A stretch of 58,783 bases of DNA from Aeromonas media. Its GTDB lineage: Bacteria > Pseudomonadota > Gammaproteobacteria > Enterobacterales > Aeromonadaceae. The position numbers were made by a program, and so were the translations under genes. Shown piece after piece: positions 1 through 8,130 of this stretch (the stretch's first letter is position 1; the number at the start of each line of letters is the position of its first letter). Under the pieces are notes generated by a model. The model ran no database searches, was not told where the DNA came from, and was given only the letters and a program-made list of their open reading frames with translations. The stretch covers positions 1 through 58,783 of the forward strand of contig NZ_CDBZ01000176.1 in NCBI RefSeq assembly GCF_000819985.1. Direction: 5' to 3'.

Positions 1-1
1 T

Positions 2-139
2 ATTCGGAACAGCTATTTAGAACACAGCAACTGCCGCTATACCCTGCGTGACTCCATCGGCCGCTTCCCCGCTTATCCGGACGGGTTGGGATTTGAGTAC
101 AACAGCGTTACCGGGGCCGTGACGCGCAATTTTGATTGA
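2..139 (+). CDS. C-terminal end of an unidentified protein (partial at the window edge)
   Basis: An open frame runs from the first bases to a TGA at 137-139 and encodes about 45 residues with ordinary composition. It contains one Cys (NCRYTLRD) and ends NSVTGAVTRNFD. A lone Cys followed by a beta-rich tail ending in TGAVT recalls type IV pilin-like (MSHA minor pilin) C-termini, but that is a weak resemblance. Its 3' end overlaps the convergent small gene ending at 108 by 32 bases. Function is not assigned. Confidence 0.45.
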   Translation: MRNSYLEHSNCRYTLRDSIGRFPAYPDGLGFEYNSVTGAVTRNFD

Positions 140-290
140 GTGGCGAGGCATCGCCCTCCGACGTCGGCTCCTCCTGCTCGTCTTCGTCATAACGCACCGG
201 CACGCAGCAGCGCCGGTTCTCCGGAGTGAGTCCCCACTCCTGGCACCAGGCATCGTAGCGAGCCAGCCAACGCAGCAAAATCCCCTTCAT
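108..290 (-). CDS. Small hypothetical protein, 60 aa
   Basis: A 60-codon frame begins with ATG at 290 and is preceded by a near-perfect ribosome-binding site (AGGAGGACCC directly before the ATG), which is the main reason to call it real. The N-terminal half is amphipathic and Trp-rich (LLRWLARYDAWCQEWG). It has a Cys pair (RRCC) and then an acidic stretch (YDEDEQEEP). No signal peptide or membrane segment is visible and I do not recognise a family. The last 11 codons overlap the end of the convergent partial gene at 2-139. Confidence 0.6.
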   Translation of the reverse strand: MKGILLRWLARYDAWCQEWGLTPENRRCCVPVRYDEDEQEEPTSEGDASPLNQNCASRPR

Positions 291-372
291 GGGTCCTCCT
301 CGTCTCTATTATCCTCCCGCTACAGCCTGCCCGAATCGTGTGCGCCGGGCCAGCATCACGGGTCCAGCGGCG

Positions 373-882
373 CTATGGTGTAGTGGGCGGCAATAGCAGC
401 CCCATGCTGATCTCGTCGACATAGCCCTCGTCCAGCCGATACGCCTGCCGCCACAGCCCCTCATCCATGAAACCGCACTTGCGATAAAGTGAATGAGCCA
501 CCTCGTTATGAGCCATCACCCCCAGCTCCAGTCTGCTGATGCCGCAATCCGGTGCACTCGCGATCAGGGTACGCAGCAGCCGCTCGCCCCAGCCCTGGCC
601 GCGCGCACTCGACCGCAATCCCATCACCACCTGGGCGCAGTGCCGGTTGCGCGCCAGGCCGCCGCCGATGAGCACGGCAAACCCCTGCACCTCTCCGGCC
701 AGCACCAGCAGCCACATGGCCTGATTGGGGACCGCCGCCATGGCCTCGAGCCGCTGGCGCTGCCCCTCGATATTTGAGGGTCGCTCCCCCACCTCATAGA
801 GCATGAAGCCGGTCTCCCGATCCAGCTGCCCAAAGAAGTGATCCAGCGCAGCTGCATCCTCCACGTCCGCCAAACGAATCAT
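373..882 (-). CDS. GNAT family N-acetyltransferase
   Basis: A 169-residue acetyltransferase of the GNAT fold, expected to transfer acetyl from acetyl-CoA to an amine. The acetyl-CoA pyrophosphate loop is visible as ARGQGWGERLL (the R/Q-x-x-G-x-G/A motif), followed by LELGVMAHNEVAHSLYRKCGF, here cited in parts: LELGVMAHN and AHSLYRKCGF, the usual beta5/alpha4 region. The start MIRLADVEDA at 882 was chosen because GGGAGAG lies just upstream and because GNAT proteins typically open with such an IR-x-A-x-x-x-D strand. A longer frame reaching 942 would run into the terminator at 926-957. The substrate cannot be told. It is transcribed on its own, downstream of the rlmD terminator. Confidence 0.85.
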   Translation of the reverse strand: MIRLADVEDAAALDHFFGQLDRETGFMLYEVGERPSNIEGQRQRLEAMAAVPNQAMWLLVLAGEVQGFAVLIGGGLARNRHCAQVVMGLRSSARGQGWGERLLRTLIASAPDCGISRLELGVMAHNEVAHSLYRKCGFMDEGLWRQAYRLDEGYVDEISMGLLLPPTTP

Positions 883-925
883 CACCCCGCTCTCCCTGAC
901 TGGTTGCCATGCCGGTCCACGGCCA

Positions 926-957
926 TAAAAAAACGACTCCATTTGGAGTCGTTTTTA
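926..957 (-). terminator. Rho-independent terminator of the rlmD transcript
   Basis: Perfect 9-bp stem (ACGACTCCA / TGGAGTCGT) at 933-951 with a short loop. A-rich and T-rich flanks allow termination on both strands. On the minus strand it follows rlmD and its duplicated 3' fragment. Confidence 0.85.
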
Positions 958-1004
958 TCAGAGCCATCTGGCTAATGCCATGCCCTTATGGCGCAGCAGC
1001 CCGA

Positions 1005-1074
1005 TCAGGCTTTCTCTGGCAGGCTCAGACGAGCGACCGCTTCCACGTGCATGGCATGGAGGAGGAACATGTCA
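1005..1074 (-). repeat. Diverged duplicate of the rlmD 3' end (fossil C-terminus)
   Basis: Read on the minus strand this segment encodes IDMFLLHAMHVEAVARLSLP followed by EKA and a stop. The true end of rlmD, 92 bases upstream in transcription, encodes VDMFPHSMHVEAVARLSLP then AKA and a stop. The copy includes the MHVEAVARL motif that carries the family's catalytic-base Glu, and differs by several substitutions and one extra codon. It has no start codon or upstream coding sequence of its own, so it is a fragment and not a gene. Confidence 0.85.
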
Positions 1075-1096
1075 ATCTCTCCACACCAATGCCCGC

Positions 1097-2467
1097 TCAG
1101 GCTTTGGCCGGCAGGCTCAGGCGGGCGACCGCTTCCACGTGCATGGAGTGCGGGAACATGTCCACCGGCTGCACCTCGTCCAGCACGAAGCCCTGCTTGA
1201 CCAGCCAGGCGAGATCCCGGGCCAGGGTCTGGGGGTTGCAGGAGACATAGACCAGCCGGCGCGGCGCCATGCCGACCAGGGTCTGCAGCACCGCCTTGTC
1301 ACAGCCCTTGCGGGGCGGATCCATCACCACCACATCGGCAGTCACGCCCTGGGCGTGCAGCTCGGGCATCAGTTGCTCGGCCTTGCCCACGTGGAATTCG
1401 GTGTGCTCTATGCCGTTGAGATCTGCGTTGCGACGGGCATCGCTGATGGCGCTCTCCACCGACTCGATGCCCACCACCTTGGCGGCCTTGCCAGCCAGGA
1501 ACAGGGAGATGGTGCCGATGCCGCAGTAGATGTCGAACACCGTCTCGTTGCCGGTCAGCTCGCTGTATTCCAGCGCCTTGGAGTAGAGCACATCGGTCTG
1601 GCTCGGGTTGTTCTGGAAGAAGGAGAGCGGCGAGATCTCGAACGCGAGCTCGTGGATCTTGTCGCGGATCACTCCTTCCCCCAGCAGCACGCGGTTGCTC
1701 GTCCCCAGGATGCGGTTGGTGCGCTCGTCATTGATGTTCTGCACCAGGGTAGTGATGGGCAGATCCCTCAGGGCCGCCAGCAGTTCGGCCTCGAAGGGCA
1801 GCTCCTCGCCCAGGGTCACCAGCACCACCATCAGCTCGCCGCTCTTGAAGCCCTTGCGGGTCATCAGGTTGCGCACGCAGCCGGTGTGGGCCACTTCGTC
1901 ATAGGCGGCAATGTCGTGCTCACGCATCCAGCCGCGCACCCGGGCATTGAGCTCCACATGCAGGGAGTCCTGCACCGCGCAGTCGTCGGCGGTGATGAGA
2001 TCATGGGAGTGCTTGCGATAGAAGCCGATCTCGGCGCCGGCCTCACTGCCACGCACGGCGTACTGCGCCTTGTTGCGGTAGGCGAAGGGGCTGTCCATGC
2101 CGAGGATGGGGTTGACCTGGGTCTCACCCAGCCCAACCTGCTCCAGCGCGCTCTGCACCAGAGATTGTTTCAGCTTGAGCTGGGCCGGATAGGCCAGCGG
2201 GCGCACCTGACAGCCGCCGCACTCGGTGTTGGGGCAGAAATCGGGAACCCTGTCGGCGGACGGCTGGGTCAGCTCGACCAGCTTGCCGTGCAGATAGTTC
2301 GGCTTGACCTCGGTCAACTCGACCAGCGCCTGCTCACCGGGCAGCAGACCCTCGACAAACAGGGGGCGATCGAACAGGCGACCCTTGCCATCCCCCTTGT
2401 CGGTCAGTTCCAGAATATCGATCTGATGTTGGTGTCCCACTAACGGCATGAGCGGCTCCGAAGGCAT
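1097..2467 (-). CDS. rlmD: 23S rRNA (uracil-5-)-methyltransferase, TrmA/RumA family
   Basis: 456 residues, the usual length for this family, which methylates C5 of a uridine in 23S rRNA using S-adenosylmethionine. An N-terminal TRAM-like beta domain (about residues 10-70) is followed by the [4Fe-4S] cysteine cluster CPNTECGGC. The SAM-binding motif is FDIYCGIGTISLFLAG and the motif IV loop is VVMDPPRKGCD. The catalytic nucleophile Cys sits in VYVSCNPQTLARD, and the C-terminal catalytic-base Glu in MHVEAVARL. The QNNPSQ and DPPRKGCD versions look more like the Gram-positive RlmCD/YefA branch than E. coli RlmD, so the exact target (U1939 or U747) is not certain. The first ATG at 2467 is used. 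A diverged copy of its 3' end lies just downstream. Confidence 0.85.
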   Translation of the reverse strand: MPSEPLMPLVGHQHQIDILELTDKGDGKGRLFDRPLFVEGLLPGEQALVELTEVKPNYLHGKLVELTQPSADRVPDFCPNTECGGCQVRPLAYPAQLKLKQSLVQSALEQVGLGETQVNPILGMDSPFAYRNKAQYAVRGSEAGAEIGFYRKHSHDLITADDCAVQDSLHVELNARVRGWMREHDIAAYDEVAHTGCVRNLMTRKGFKSGELMVVLVTLGEELPFEAELLAALRDLPITTLVQNINDERTNRILGTSNRVLLGEGVIRDKIHELAFEISPLSFFQNNPSQTDVLYSKALEYSELTGNETVFDIYCGIGTISLFLAGKAAKVVGIESVESAISDARRNADLNGIEHTEFHVGKAEQLMPELHAQGVTADVVVMDPPRKGCDKAVLQTLVGMAPRRLVYVSCNPQTLARDLAWLVKQGFVLDEVQPVDMFPHSMHVEAVARLSLPAKA

Positions 2468-2627
2468 AGAAGAAAGGGTGGAAGCAGGGCTGACCCGGCT
2501 ACCCCAAATAAAGGGTGGCAGAGTTTAGCGGAGATCCGGCCAAATTGCAGGCATAAAACATCCCTTGAAGGAAATAACGGCAGGCTGGATCAGGGGGCTC
2601 TGGATAGGGGGCGCCTCATGGGTCGCC

Positions 2628-2655
2628 ATAAAAAACCGCCGGACAAGGCCGGCGG
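2628..2655 (-). terminator. Rho-independent terminator of amtB
   Basis: Stem CCGCCGG (2636-2642) / CCGGCGG (2649-2655) with a six-base loop. On the minus strand it is followed by a run of T, and it lies 28 bases after the amtB stop. Confidence 0.9.
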
Positions 2656-2682
2656 CAGGTGGTCAACGGGAGCCTGAGGGGA

Positions 2683-4110
2683 TCACAGGCTGTAGGCTTT
2701 CTCCCCATGGCTGGTGACATCCAGCCCTTCCCGCTCGGCATCTTCCTTGACCCGCAGGCCAATCAGCAGATCCACCAGCTTGTAGGCCACGGCAGAGACC
2801 AGGGCAGTCCATGCCACCGTCACCAGCACACCGATGACCTGGATCTTCACCTGGGTCAGGATGGAATAGCCCTCGGCCACCTGGTTGGTCACATAGTCCC
2901 ACACCCCGGTGCCACCCAGATCCGGGCTGGCGAACACACCGGTCAGCACGGCCCCCAGGATACCGCACACCCCGTGCAGGCCGAACACATCCAGGCTGTC
3001 ATCGGCCCCCAGCAGGCGCTTGAGGCCATGCACGCCCCACAGACCGGCCACACCGCTCAGCAGGCCTATGATGAGGGCACCACCGACACCGACGAAACCG
3101 GCGGCAGGAGTGATGGCCACCAGGCCCGCCACCGCACCGGACACGGCGCCCAGCAGGGAGGGACGACCCTTCATCATCCATTCGGCCAAGGTCCAGGAGA
3201 GCGCGGCACCCGCCGGCGCCAACCAGGTGTTGACGAAGGCCAGGGCGGCCGTGCCGTTGGCTTCCAGCGCGGAGCCGGCGTTGAAGCCGAACCAGCCGAA
3301 CCAGAGCAGGGCGGCGCCAATCATGGTCATGGTCAGGCTGTGGGGAGCCATGGGATCACGACCGTAGCCAACCCGCTTGCCGACCATGAAGGCACCGACC
3401 AGACCGGCGACCGCCGCGTTGATGTGCACCACAGTGCCGCCGGCGAAATCGAGGGCGCCGTGCTGGAACAGATAACCTGCGGTGGCACCGGCAGCCTCGG
3501 CGGCGGCGGCATCCGTGTAAGCATCCGGACCGGCCCAGTACCACACCATGTGCGCCATCGGAATGTAGGCGAAGGTGAACCAGATCACGGCGAACAGCAG
3601 CACGGCCGAGAACTTCATCCGCTCGGCGAAAGCACCGACGATGAGCCCGCAGGTAATGGCGGCAAAGGCCCCCTGGAACACCACATAGATGAACTCGCTG
3701 ATCCCCACCCCTTTGCTGAAGGTGGCGGCAATAGACTCGGGGGTCACCCCGACCAGCAGCAGCTTGTCGAACGAACCGTAAAAGGCGTTCCCCTCGGTGA
3801 AGGTCAGTGAATAGCCGTAGATGACCCAGAGCACTGTGATCAGGCAGAACAGGGTGAACACCTGCATCAGCACACTCAGCATGTTCTTGGCGCGTACCAG
3901 GCCACCGTAGAACAGGGCCAGCCCCGGGATGGACATCAGGATCACCAGGGCGGACGCCAGCATCAACCAGGTGTTGTCTCCCTTGTTGATGGTCACGGTC
4001 GCGGCAGCCTGCACCACGTCGGCCTGAGCGGCTACCTCTTCTGCCCAACCTGGGGTGGCCATGGTGGCGCTCAGCGCCAGCAGGCCAGTCACTACGAGTC
4101 TCTTGAACAT
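2683..4110 (-). CDS. amtB: Ammonium transporter AmtB
   Basis: Inner-membrane Amt/Rh channel for ammonium/ammonia uptake, 475 residues. It opens with a cleavable signal peptide (MFKRLVVTGLLALSA, cleavage near GWA-EE) as in E. coli AmtB, and then shows about eleven hydrophobic helices. The twin-histidine pore pair is visible in FAGGTVVHINAAVAG and DVFGLHGVCGILG, and the conserved Asp precedes the first of these (GALDF). The start at 4110 is set by AAGGAGAGGG just upstream and by the signal peptide. The 26 residues before it in the open frame look non-coding. No glnK lies beside it, which is unusual because the PII gene is normally co-transcribed. Candidate NtrC and sigma-54 sites upstream suggest nitrogen control. 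Confidence 0.93.
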   Translation of the reverse strand: MFKRLVVTGLLALSATMATPGWAEEVAAQADVVQAAATVTINKGDNTWLMLASALVILMSIPGLALFYGGLVRAKNMLSVLMQVFTLFCLITVLWVIYGYSLTFTEGNAFYGSFDKLLLVGVTPESIAATFSKGVGISEFIYVVFQGAFAAITCGLIVGAFAERMKFSAVLLFAVIWFTFAYIPMAHMVWYWAGPDAYTDAAAAEAAGATAGYLFQHGALDFAGGTVVHINAAVAGLVGAFMVGKRVGYGRDPMAPHSLTMTMIGAALLWFGWFGFNAGSALEANGTAALAFVNTWLAPAGAALSWTLAEWMMKGRPSLLGAVSGAVAGLVAITPAAGFVGVGGALIIGLLSGVAGLWGVHGLKRLLGADDSLDVFGLHGVCGILGAVLTGVFASPDLGGTGVWDYVTNQVAEGYSILTQVKIQVIGVLVTVAWTALVSAVAYKLVDLLIGLRVKEDAEREGLDVTSHGEKAYSL

Positions 4111-4194
4111 ACAGCCCTCTCCTTGTCGTCCCGGCACCCGGCCGGGTCCATTTCCTGATATGAATGTCAAACTTGGCCACTTGCACACATCGTC

Positions 4195-4276
4195 ACATCC
4201 AGCGTGCCACCCCCTCGGGCATGACTCGGCGGGCTCTTCATGGCGACCTGATTTATCTAAAGCATAAAGCAGGCCA
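4195..4276 (-). promoter_or_regulatory. Candidate sigma-54 promoters of amtB
   Basis: Two candidates on the minus strand. Positions 4260-4276 read TGGCCTGCTTTATGC, with the GG and GC dinucleotides exactly 10 bases apart as sigma-54 requires. Positions 4195-4209 read TGGCACGCTGGATGT, with a perfect -24 box but GT in place of GC at -12. Both face amtB, 85-165 bases before its start codon. Either could be the real one, and this is motif reading only. Confidence 0.5.
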
Positions 4277-4327
4277 GAAAATATAATTCTTTATTTTCAA
4301 TCACTTGAATTTGATTGTGCGATCTGA

Positions 4328-4344
4328 TGCACCATATTGGCGCA
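4328..4344. promoter_or_regulatory. Candidate NtrC binding site upstream of amtB
   Basis: TGCACCATATTGGCGCA matches the NtrC dyad TGCACC-N5-GGTGCA with one mismatch. A second, weaker half-match (TGCACC-N5-GGCACC) lies near 4397-4413. The spacing to the candidate sigma-54 promoters fits an enhancer. Confidence 0.5.
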
Positions 4345-4674
4345 TCCCGCCCACAATCAGGCAGGGAGGCGCACTTCGGCTGTGCAGTGCCGGGCGTTGC
4401 ACCAGGATGGCACCTGGGCATACCAAACGGGAAAAATCCCGGGGCAACGGGGGCCCGGCTGGCCATGGCGCTCATTTATTGAACAAATGGGAAACGCCTT
4501 TGCATGACGAAGTCACATGATGGCGTAGGTTGGGCATCATCCATCTGAGGGAGAGGATGGGAGCGTAGAGGGGGATTCGCCGCCTGATCTGGTCTGAGCC
4601 CGATCTTCCTGACCATAGCGGCGCGACCAGGTTTGCCCTGTCACCCGAACGAGGAGCCTATACCCTGTCTCGCC

Positions 4675-5002
4675 ATGCCCAAAATCAAGGCGTTCGTGCC
4701 TGCCCGCGACATCAGCCTCTCCAGGCAGTGCTATCAGGTTCTCGGCTTCACCCTGGCTTCCGACGGCGAGGGGTGGCCTATTTCCATTTCGGGGCGGTGA
4801 GCTTCCTGCTGCAAGACCATTACCACGAGGCGCTGGCCGAGCACTTCATGATGCTCATCCTGATGAAGGACGTGGCCGCCTGGTGGGCTCACGGGGAGGA
4901 AAGCCAGATCACCCCCGTTACGGCATCAGGGTCACGGAGATCGCCACCAAGCCGTGGCACATGAAGGAGTGCAGTCCCTACGACCTCTCAAACGTGCTGT
5001 GA
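4675..5002 (+). pseudogene. Glyoxalase/bleomycin-resistance (VOC) family gene, broken by frameshifts
   Basis: Three successive frames together give one plausible VOC-family protein of about 110 residues. The first frame begins MPKIKAFVPARDISLSRQCY (ATG at 4675). The second carries VAYFHFGAVSFLLQDHYHEA and AEHFMMLILMKDVAAWWAH. The third ends YGIRVTEIATKPWHMKECSP before YDLSNVL and a stop at 5000-5002. The reading frame shifts near 4770 and again near 4910, so no full-length product can be made. A convincing start site is also missing. A sequencing error could mimic one shift, but two make real decay more likely. Confidence 0.75.
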
Positions 5003-5048
5003 CGGATCGGCCAGAGCATCGATTGAGAGGCCGCGAGTGCTGAAAAAC

Positions 5049-5078
5049 AAAAGGCCATCCGCGAGGATGGCCTTTTAT
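5049..5078. terminator. Bidirectional hairpin terminator after tRNA-Leu
   Basis: GGCCATCC / GGATGGCC stem at 5053-5072 with a four-base loop, flanked by A-rich and T-rich tracts. It lies just beyond the 3' end of the minus-strand tRNA-Leu. Confidence 0.85.
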
Positions 5079-5092
5079 CATGAATTAGTTGA

Positions 5093-5177
5093 TGGTGCCC
5101 GGGGTCGGACTCGAACCGACACGTCTTGCAACGGCGGATTTTGAATCCGCTGCGTCTACCGATTTCGCCACCCGGGC
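5093..5177 (-). tRNA. tRNA-Leu (anticodon CAA)
   Basis: An 85-base class II tRNA. The acceptor stem GCCCGGG pairs with CCCGGGC and the CCA end is encoded (TGGT at 5093-5096 on the plus strand). The D arm, the anticodon loop TTCAAAA with anticodon CAA, a long variable arm and the T loop GGTTCGAGTCC are all visible. It reads UUG codons. Confidence 0.95.
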
Positions 5178-5319
5178 AACTGCGAGGGATTATACGAATG
5201 GCGTTTTGCCATGCAAGGTGTTTTTCTTGCGCGGCCACCGTTTGCTCAATTATTCAACGCCTTGCCGATGTTCGGCCAGTTACATAGAATGCCCGCATCA
5301 TATTAATGGAATAATCATC

Positions 5320-5838
5320 ATGGCCAAGCGCAAGACCCCCTCCTCTCTCCAGCCTCCCCCCCAGCACCAGCACCCTTCGGCCGGCCTGCTGCGGCGCCTG
5401 GGTGCCCTGCTCTATGACTACCTGGTGGTCATCGCCTTGCTGATCATCGCCGGTTTCATCGGCATGGGGGTGGCGCAACTGCTGCTGGCTACCGGGATGG
5501 CGACAGTCCCGGAGGGCAAGGATGCGGCCTGGCTGCTCACCAGCCCTCTCTACAGCGCCTGGCTCGCCCTGGTGATCTGCGGCTTCTACACCTGGTTCTG
5601 GACCCGCGCCGGCCAGACCATCGGCATGCGAGCCTGGCGTCTGCGCATCCAGAATCTGGACGGCAGCAACATTCGTATCACCCAGGCCCTGATCCGGCTC
5701 GCAACCTCGGCCTTCGGTCTCGGCAACCTGATGTGCGTGTTCAATCGTGCACGGCCCCGCGCCTTCCAGGACATCTGGGCCGAATGTGAAGTGGTGGTGC
5801 TGAGCAAGCAGGAGAACCTGGAGCAGCTGAACAAGTGA
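5320..5838 (+). CDS. RDD family membrane protein
   Basis: A 172-residue protein with a Pro/Gln-rich cytoplasmic N-terminus (MAKRKTPSSLQ, QPPPQHQHP) and then an RDD domain. The domain shows an Arg and Asp in the first membrane segment (LLRRLGALLYDYLVVIALL), a second hydrophobic helix (YSAWLALVICGFYTWFW), and the family motif GQTIGMRAWRLRIQ with a third hydrophobic stretch after it. RDD proteins are small inner-membrane proteins of mostly unknown role, with some linked to ion exchange. The start at 5320 is the first ATG after an in-frame region that overlaps the tRNA and cannot be coding. It converges with lptG across a shared terminator. Confidence 0.85.
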   Translation: MAKRKTPSSLQPPPQHQHPSAGLLRRLGALLYDYLVVIALLIIAGFIGMGVAQLLLATGMATVPEGKDAAWLLTSPLYSAWLALVICGFYTWFWTRAGQTIGMRAWRLRIQNLDGSNIRITQALIRLATSAFGLGNLMCVFNRARPRAFQDIWAECEVVVLSKQENLEQLNK

Positions 5839-5861
5839 CCAGCCGAGTACGAGATGAGAAA

Positions 5862-5896
5862 CAAGAAGGGCACCCAGTGGGTGCCCTTCTTGTTTC
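5862..5896. terminator. Bidirectional terminator between the RDD gene and lptG
   Basis: Long perfect stem AAGAAGGGCACCCA / TGGGTGCCCTTCTT with T-rich sequence on the plus strand and A-rich on the other. It serves two convergent genes. Confidence 0.9.
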
Positions 5897-5921
5897 TTGT
5901 CGTCTCACACCACCGCCAGTG

Positions 5922-6992
5922 TCACTGCTTGCGGCTCAGGATATAGAAGGAGATGCCACCAAACAGCAGGCTGGGTGCAATGGCAGCCAGGATGGGCGGT
6001 ACCGCATACACCAGGCTGACCGGGCCGAATACCCGATCGCTCACATAGACAGCGAAGCCGGTCATGATCCCCATCAGCATCCTGGCCCCCATGCTCACCG
6101 AGCGCAGCGGGCCGAAAATGAAGGAAGACGCAAGCAGTATCATGGCCACCACCGACAGCGGCGACAGCAGCTTGCGCCACATCTCCAGCTTGTAGCGTCC
6201 TGCGTCCTGCTTGTTGGCGTCCAGATAGCCGATGTAATCCCGCAGTCCCGAGATGGGCAGGTTTTCGGGATCAATGCTCACCACCCCCAGCTGCTTGGGA
6301 GTCAGCTCGGACTGCCACTGCATCTGGGCATGTTTCTCGTCCAGGATCTGCTTGGGATCGTCGAAGCGGGTGATGTGCACCTGCTTGAGCAGCCAGTGAT
6401 GCTGCTCGAACACCCCTTCCTGCGCCTGGACCACGTCGATCAAGGCTCGGGACGGAGTAAAACGATACAGTGTGATGCCGGTCAGGGCGCCGTCGTTGCG
6501 CACCCCGTTGATATTGACGAAGTTGTTGCCATCCCGTGCCCAGACACCGTAGGCCGAGACGGTGAGTCGCCCTTCCGACATAGCACCCGCCTTGATGTCA
6601 TCCGCCATCCGCTTGGCGGCCGGGGCGACGTACTCGCCCATCAGACCGACCAGCAGCATCAGGGGGATCGCCGTCTTGAGCGCCGCCATCACGATGCTGA
6701 TCTTGGAGCGACCCGATGCCTGCATCACCACCAACTCGGAGCTGGTGGCGAGCTGCCCCAGGCCGATGAGGCCACCCAGCAGGGCCGCCAGGGGGAAGAA
6801 CAGCACCGCCTCCTTGGGCATGGAGAGCAGTACGAAATAGAGGGCGTTGAGCATGTCGTAGTTGCCCTCCCCCACGGCTTTCAACTGCTCCACATATTTG
6901 ATGAGCGCCGCCAGCCCGACCAGGGTCAGTTCACACAGCAGGATCGACATGAAGATGACCCTGCCGATGTATCTATCGAGAATGCCGAACAT
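5922..6992 (-). CDS. lptG: LPS export ABC transporter permease LptG
   Basis: 356 residues. It is one of two related permeases (LptF, LptG) that with the LptB ATPase extract lipopolysaccharide from the inner membrane and pass it to LptC and the periplasmic bridge. It shows the YjgP/YjgQ layout: helices at the N-terminus (DRYIGRVIFMSILLCELT), a beta-jellyroll periplasmic domain in the middle (about residues 130-270) and three C-terminal helices ending SLLFGGISFYILSRK. The ATG at 6992 is preceded by AGGAG, and the extra upstream codon is TTG. It follows lptF by 25 bases in the same operon, the standard order. Confidence 0.93.
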   Translation of the reverse strand: MFGILDRYIGRVIFMSILLCELTLVGLAALIKYVEQLKAVGEGNYDMLNALYFVLLSMPKEAVLFFPLAALLGGLIGLGQLATSSELVVMQASGRSKISIVMAALKTAIPLMLLVGLMGEYVAPAAKRMADDIKAGAMSEGRLTVSAYGVWARDGNNFVNINGVRNDGALTGITLYRFTPSRALIDVVQAQEGVFEQHHWLLKQVHITRFDDPKQILDEKHAQMQWQSELTPKQLGVVSIDPENLPISGLRDYIGYLDANKQDAGRYKLEMWRKLLSPLSVVAMILLASSFIFGPLRSVSMGARMLMGIMTGFAVYVSDRVFGPVSLVYAVPPILAAIAPSLLFGGISFYILSRKQ

Positions 6993-7017
6993 CAACAGAA
7001 ACTCCTATGTTGCAGCA

Positions 7018-8130
7018 TCATGCTGATTTGCCTTTGAAAAAGTGACCCTTGACCCCGTTCCACCAACTGGTGCCCTGCAGGTTGAGCGGCACCCCGATCA
7101 GCAGCAGATAGACCAGCGGCACCAGGAACATGCCTGGCCAGTGAGGCAGACGCCCGCTGTCGATGGCTGAACGGGCGGCACTGAGCAGCAGGAAATAGGA
7201 GAGATAGAGCAGGATGGCCGGCAACAGTTTGGCGTAACGCCCCTGGCGGGGGTTGACCCGGGCCAGAGGCACCACCAGAACAGTGAGCACCAGGATGGAG
7301 AAGGGCAGCGACAGACGCCACTGCAGCTCGGCCATCAGCTGATTGTCCTGGGTACCCAGCAGCGCCATGGTCGGCTTGGCCGCCGCCTTGCGGTTGGAGC
7401 GCTCCATCTCCTGCTGACGGATTACCAGGCTGTATTCGCTGAACTCGGAGACCTGGAACTGCTTGCCGGTGAACTGACCTTCATAGCGGGAACCGTCCTT
7501 CAGAGTCAGCCATTGCAGGCCATTGCTGTCGGCGGTCACCTGTCCCTCGTTAGCCACCACCACGGAAGGGGGCGAACTCCCTTCGGCACGCTGCAGCACG
7601 AAGATCTTCTGCAACTCGGATCCCTTGTCGTTCAGATCCTGGATGTAGGCAACCAGGCGCCCCTTGTCGAGCTCCATGAAACGGCCGGCCTGCAGGAAGG
7701 AGATGCCAGGATCGGCCTTGAACTCGTCGATCACCTGATACTCGCGCTCCTTGGCCTGGGGGGCGATCCAGCCGGTATTGAATGCGGCGACGGCTGCTGT
7801 CAGCAGAGCCAGCAGCAGGGCACTGCCCATCACGAAGCGGTGGCTGAAGCCTACCGCATGCATCACCGTCATCTCGCTTTCCGCATACAAACGACCGTGA
7901 GCAAACAGAATGGCTAAAAACAGACTGATAGGCAGCATCAACAGGGCCATATTCGGCAGGTTGAGCAGCAACAGGGTGGAAACCAGGCGCGTCGGCACCT
8001 CACCATCGGCAGCATCGCCGATGATCTGGATAAATTGCTGGCTGACGAAGATAAGCAGCAGTACGAACAGCACCGCCAGCTGGGTTTTCAGGGTCTCCCT
8101 GAACAAATATCGGAAAACGATCACAGTCAT
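7018..8130 (-). CDS. lptF: LPS export ABC transporter permease LptF
   Basis: 370 residues, partner of LptG in the LptB2FG complex of the inner membrane. It opens MTVIVFRYLFRETLKTQ, typical of LptF, with two N-terminal helix pairs, a periplasmic jellyroll domain (about residues 130-265) and three C-terminal helices (LPAILLYLSYFLLLSAARSA among them). The ATG at 8130 is preferred over a TTG two codons earlier. It is the first gene of the lptF-lptG operon and is divergent from pepA, as in E. coli and relatives. Confidence 0.93.
   Translation of the reverse strand: MTVIVFRYLFRETLKTQLAVLFVLLLIFVSQQFIQIIGDAADGEVPTRLVSTLLLLNLPNMALLMLPISLFLAILFAHGRLYAESEMTVMHAVGFSHRFVMGSALLLALLTAAVAAFNTGWIAPQAKEREYQVIDEFKADPGISFLQAGRFMELDKGRLVAYIQDLNDKGSELQKIFVLQRAEGSSPPSVVVANEGQVTADSNGLQWLTLKDGSRYEGQFTGKQFQVSEFSEYSLVIRQQEMERSNRKAAAKPTMALLGTQDNQLMAELQWRLSLPFSILVLTVLVVPLARVNPRQGRYAKLLPAILLYLSYFLLLSAARSAIDSGRLPHWPGMFLVPLVYLLLIGVPLNLQGTSWWNGVKGHFFKGKSA

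Larger units (their letters stand above)
4111..4674. other. Long non-coding stretch between amtB and the glyoxalase remnant
   Basis: About 560 bases with no convincing gene on either strand. The part nearest amtB holds the candidate sigma-54 and NtrC sites annotated separately. The part around 4500-4670 shows nothing I can identify. Confidence 0.6.

Noticed and set aside
980-2443. 487-codon frame opposite rlmD
   Set aside because: Antisense shadow; His/Gln/Leu-rich and without a domain.
4172-4186. TTGGCCACTTGCA read as a plus-strand sigma-54 promoter
   Set aside because: The GG and GC are too close together, and it points away from amtB to a region without a gene.
5089-5319. N-terminal extension of the RDD protein by 77 codons
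   Set aside because: It reads through the antisense of tRNA-Leu; the real start is the ATG at 5320.
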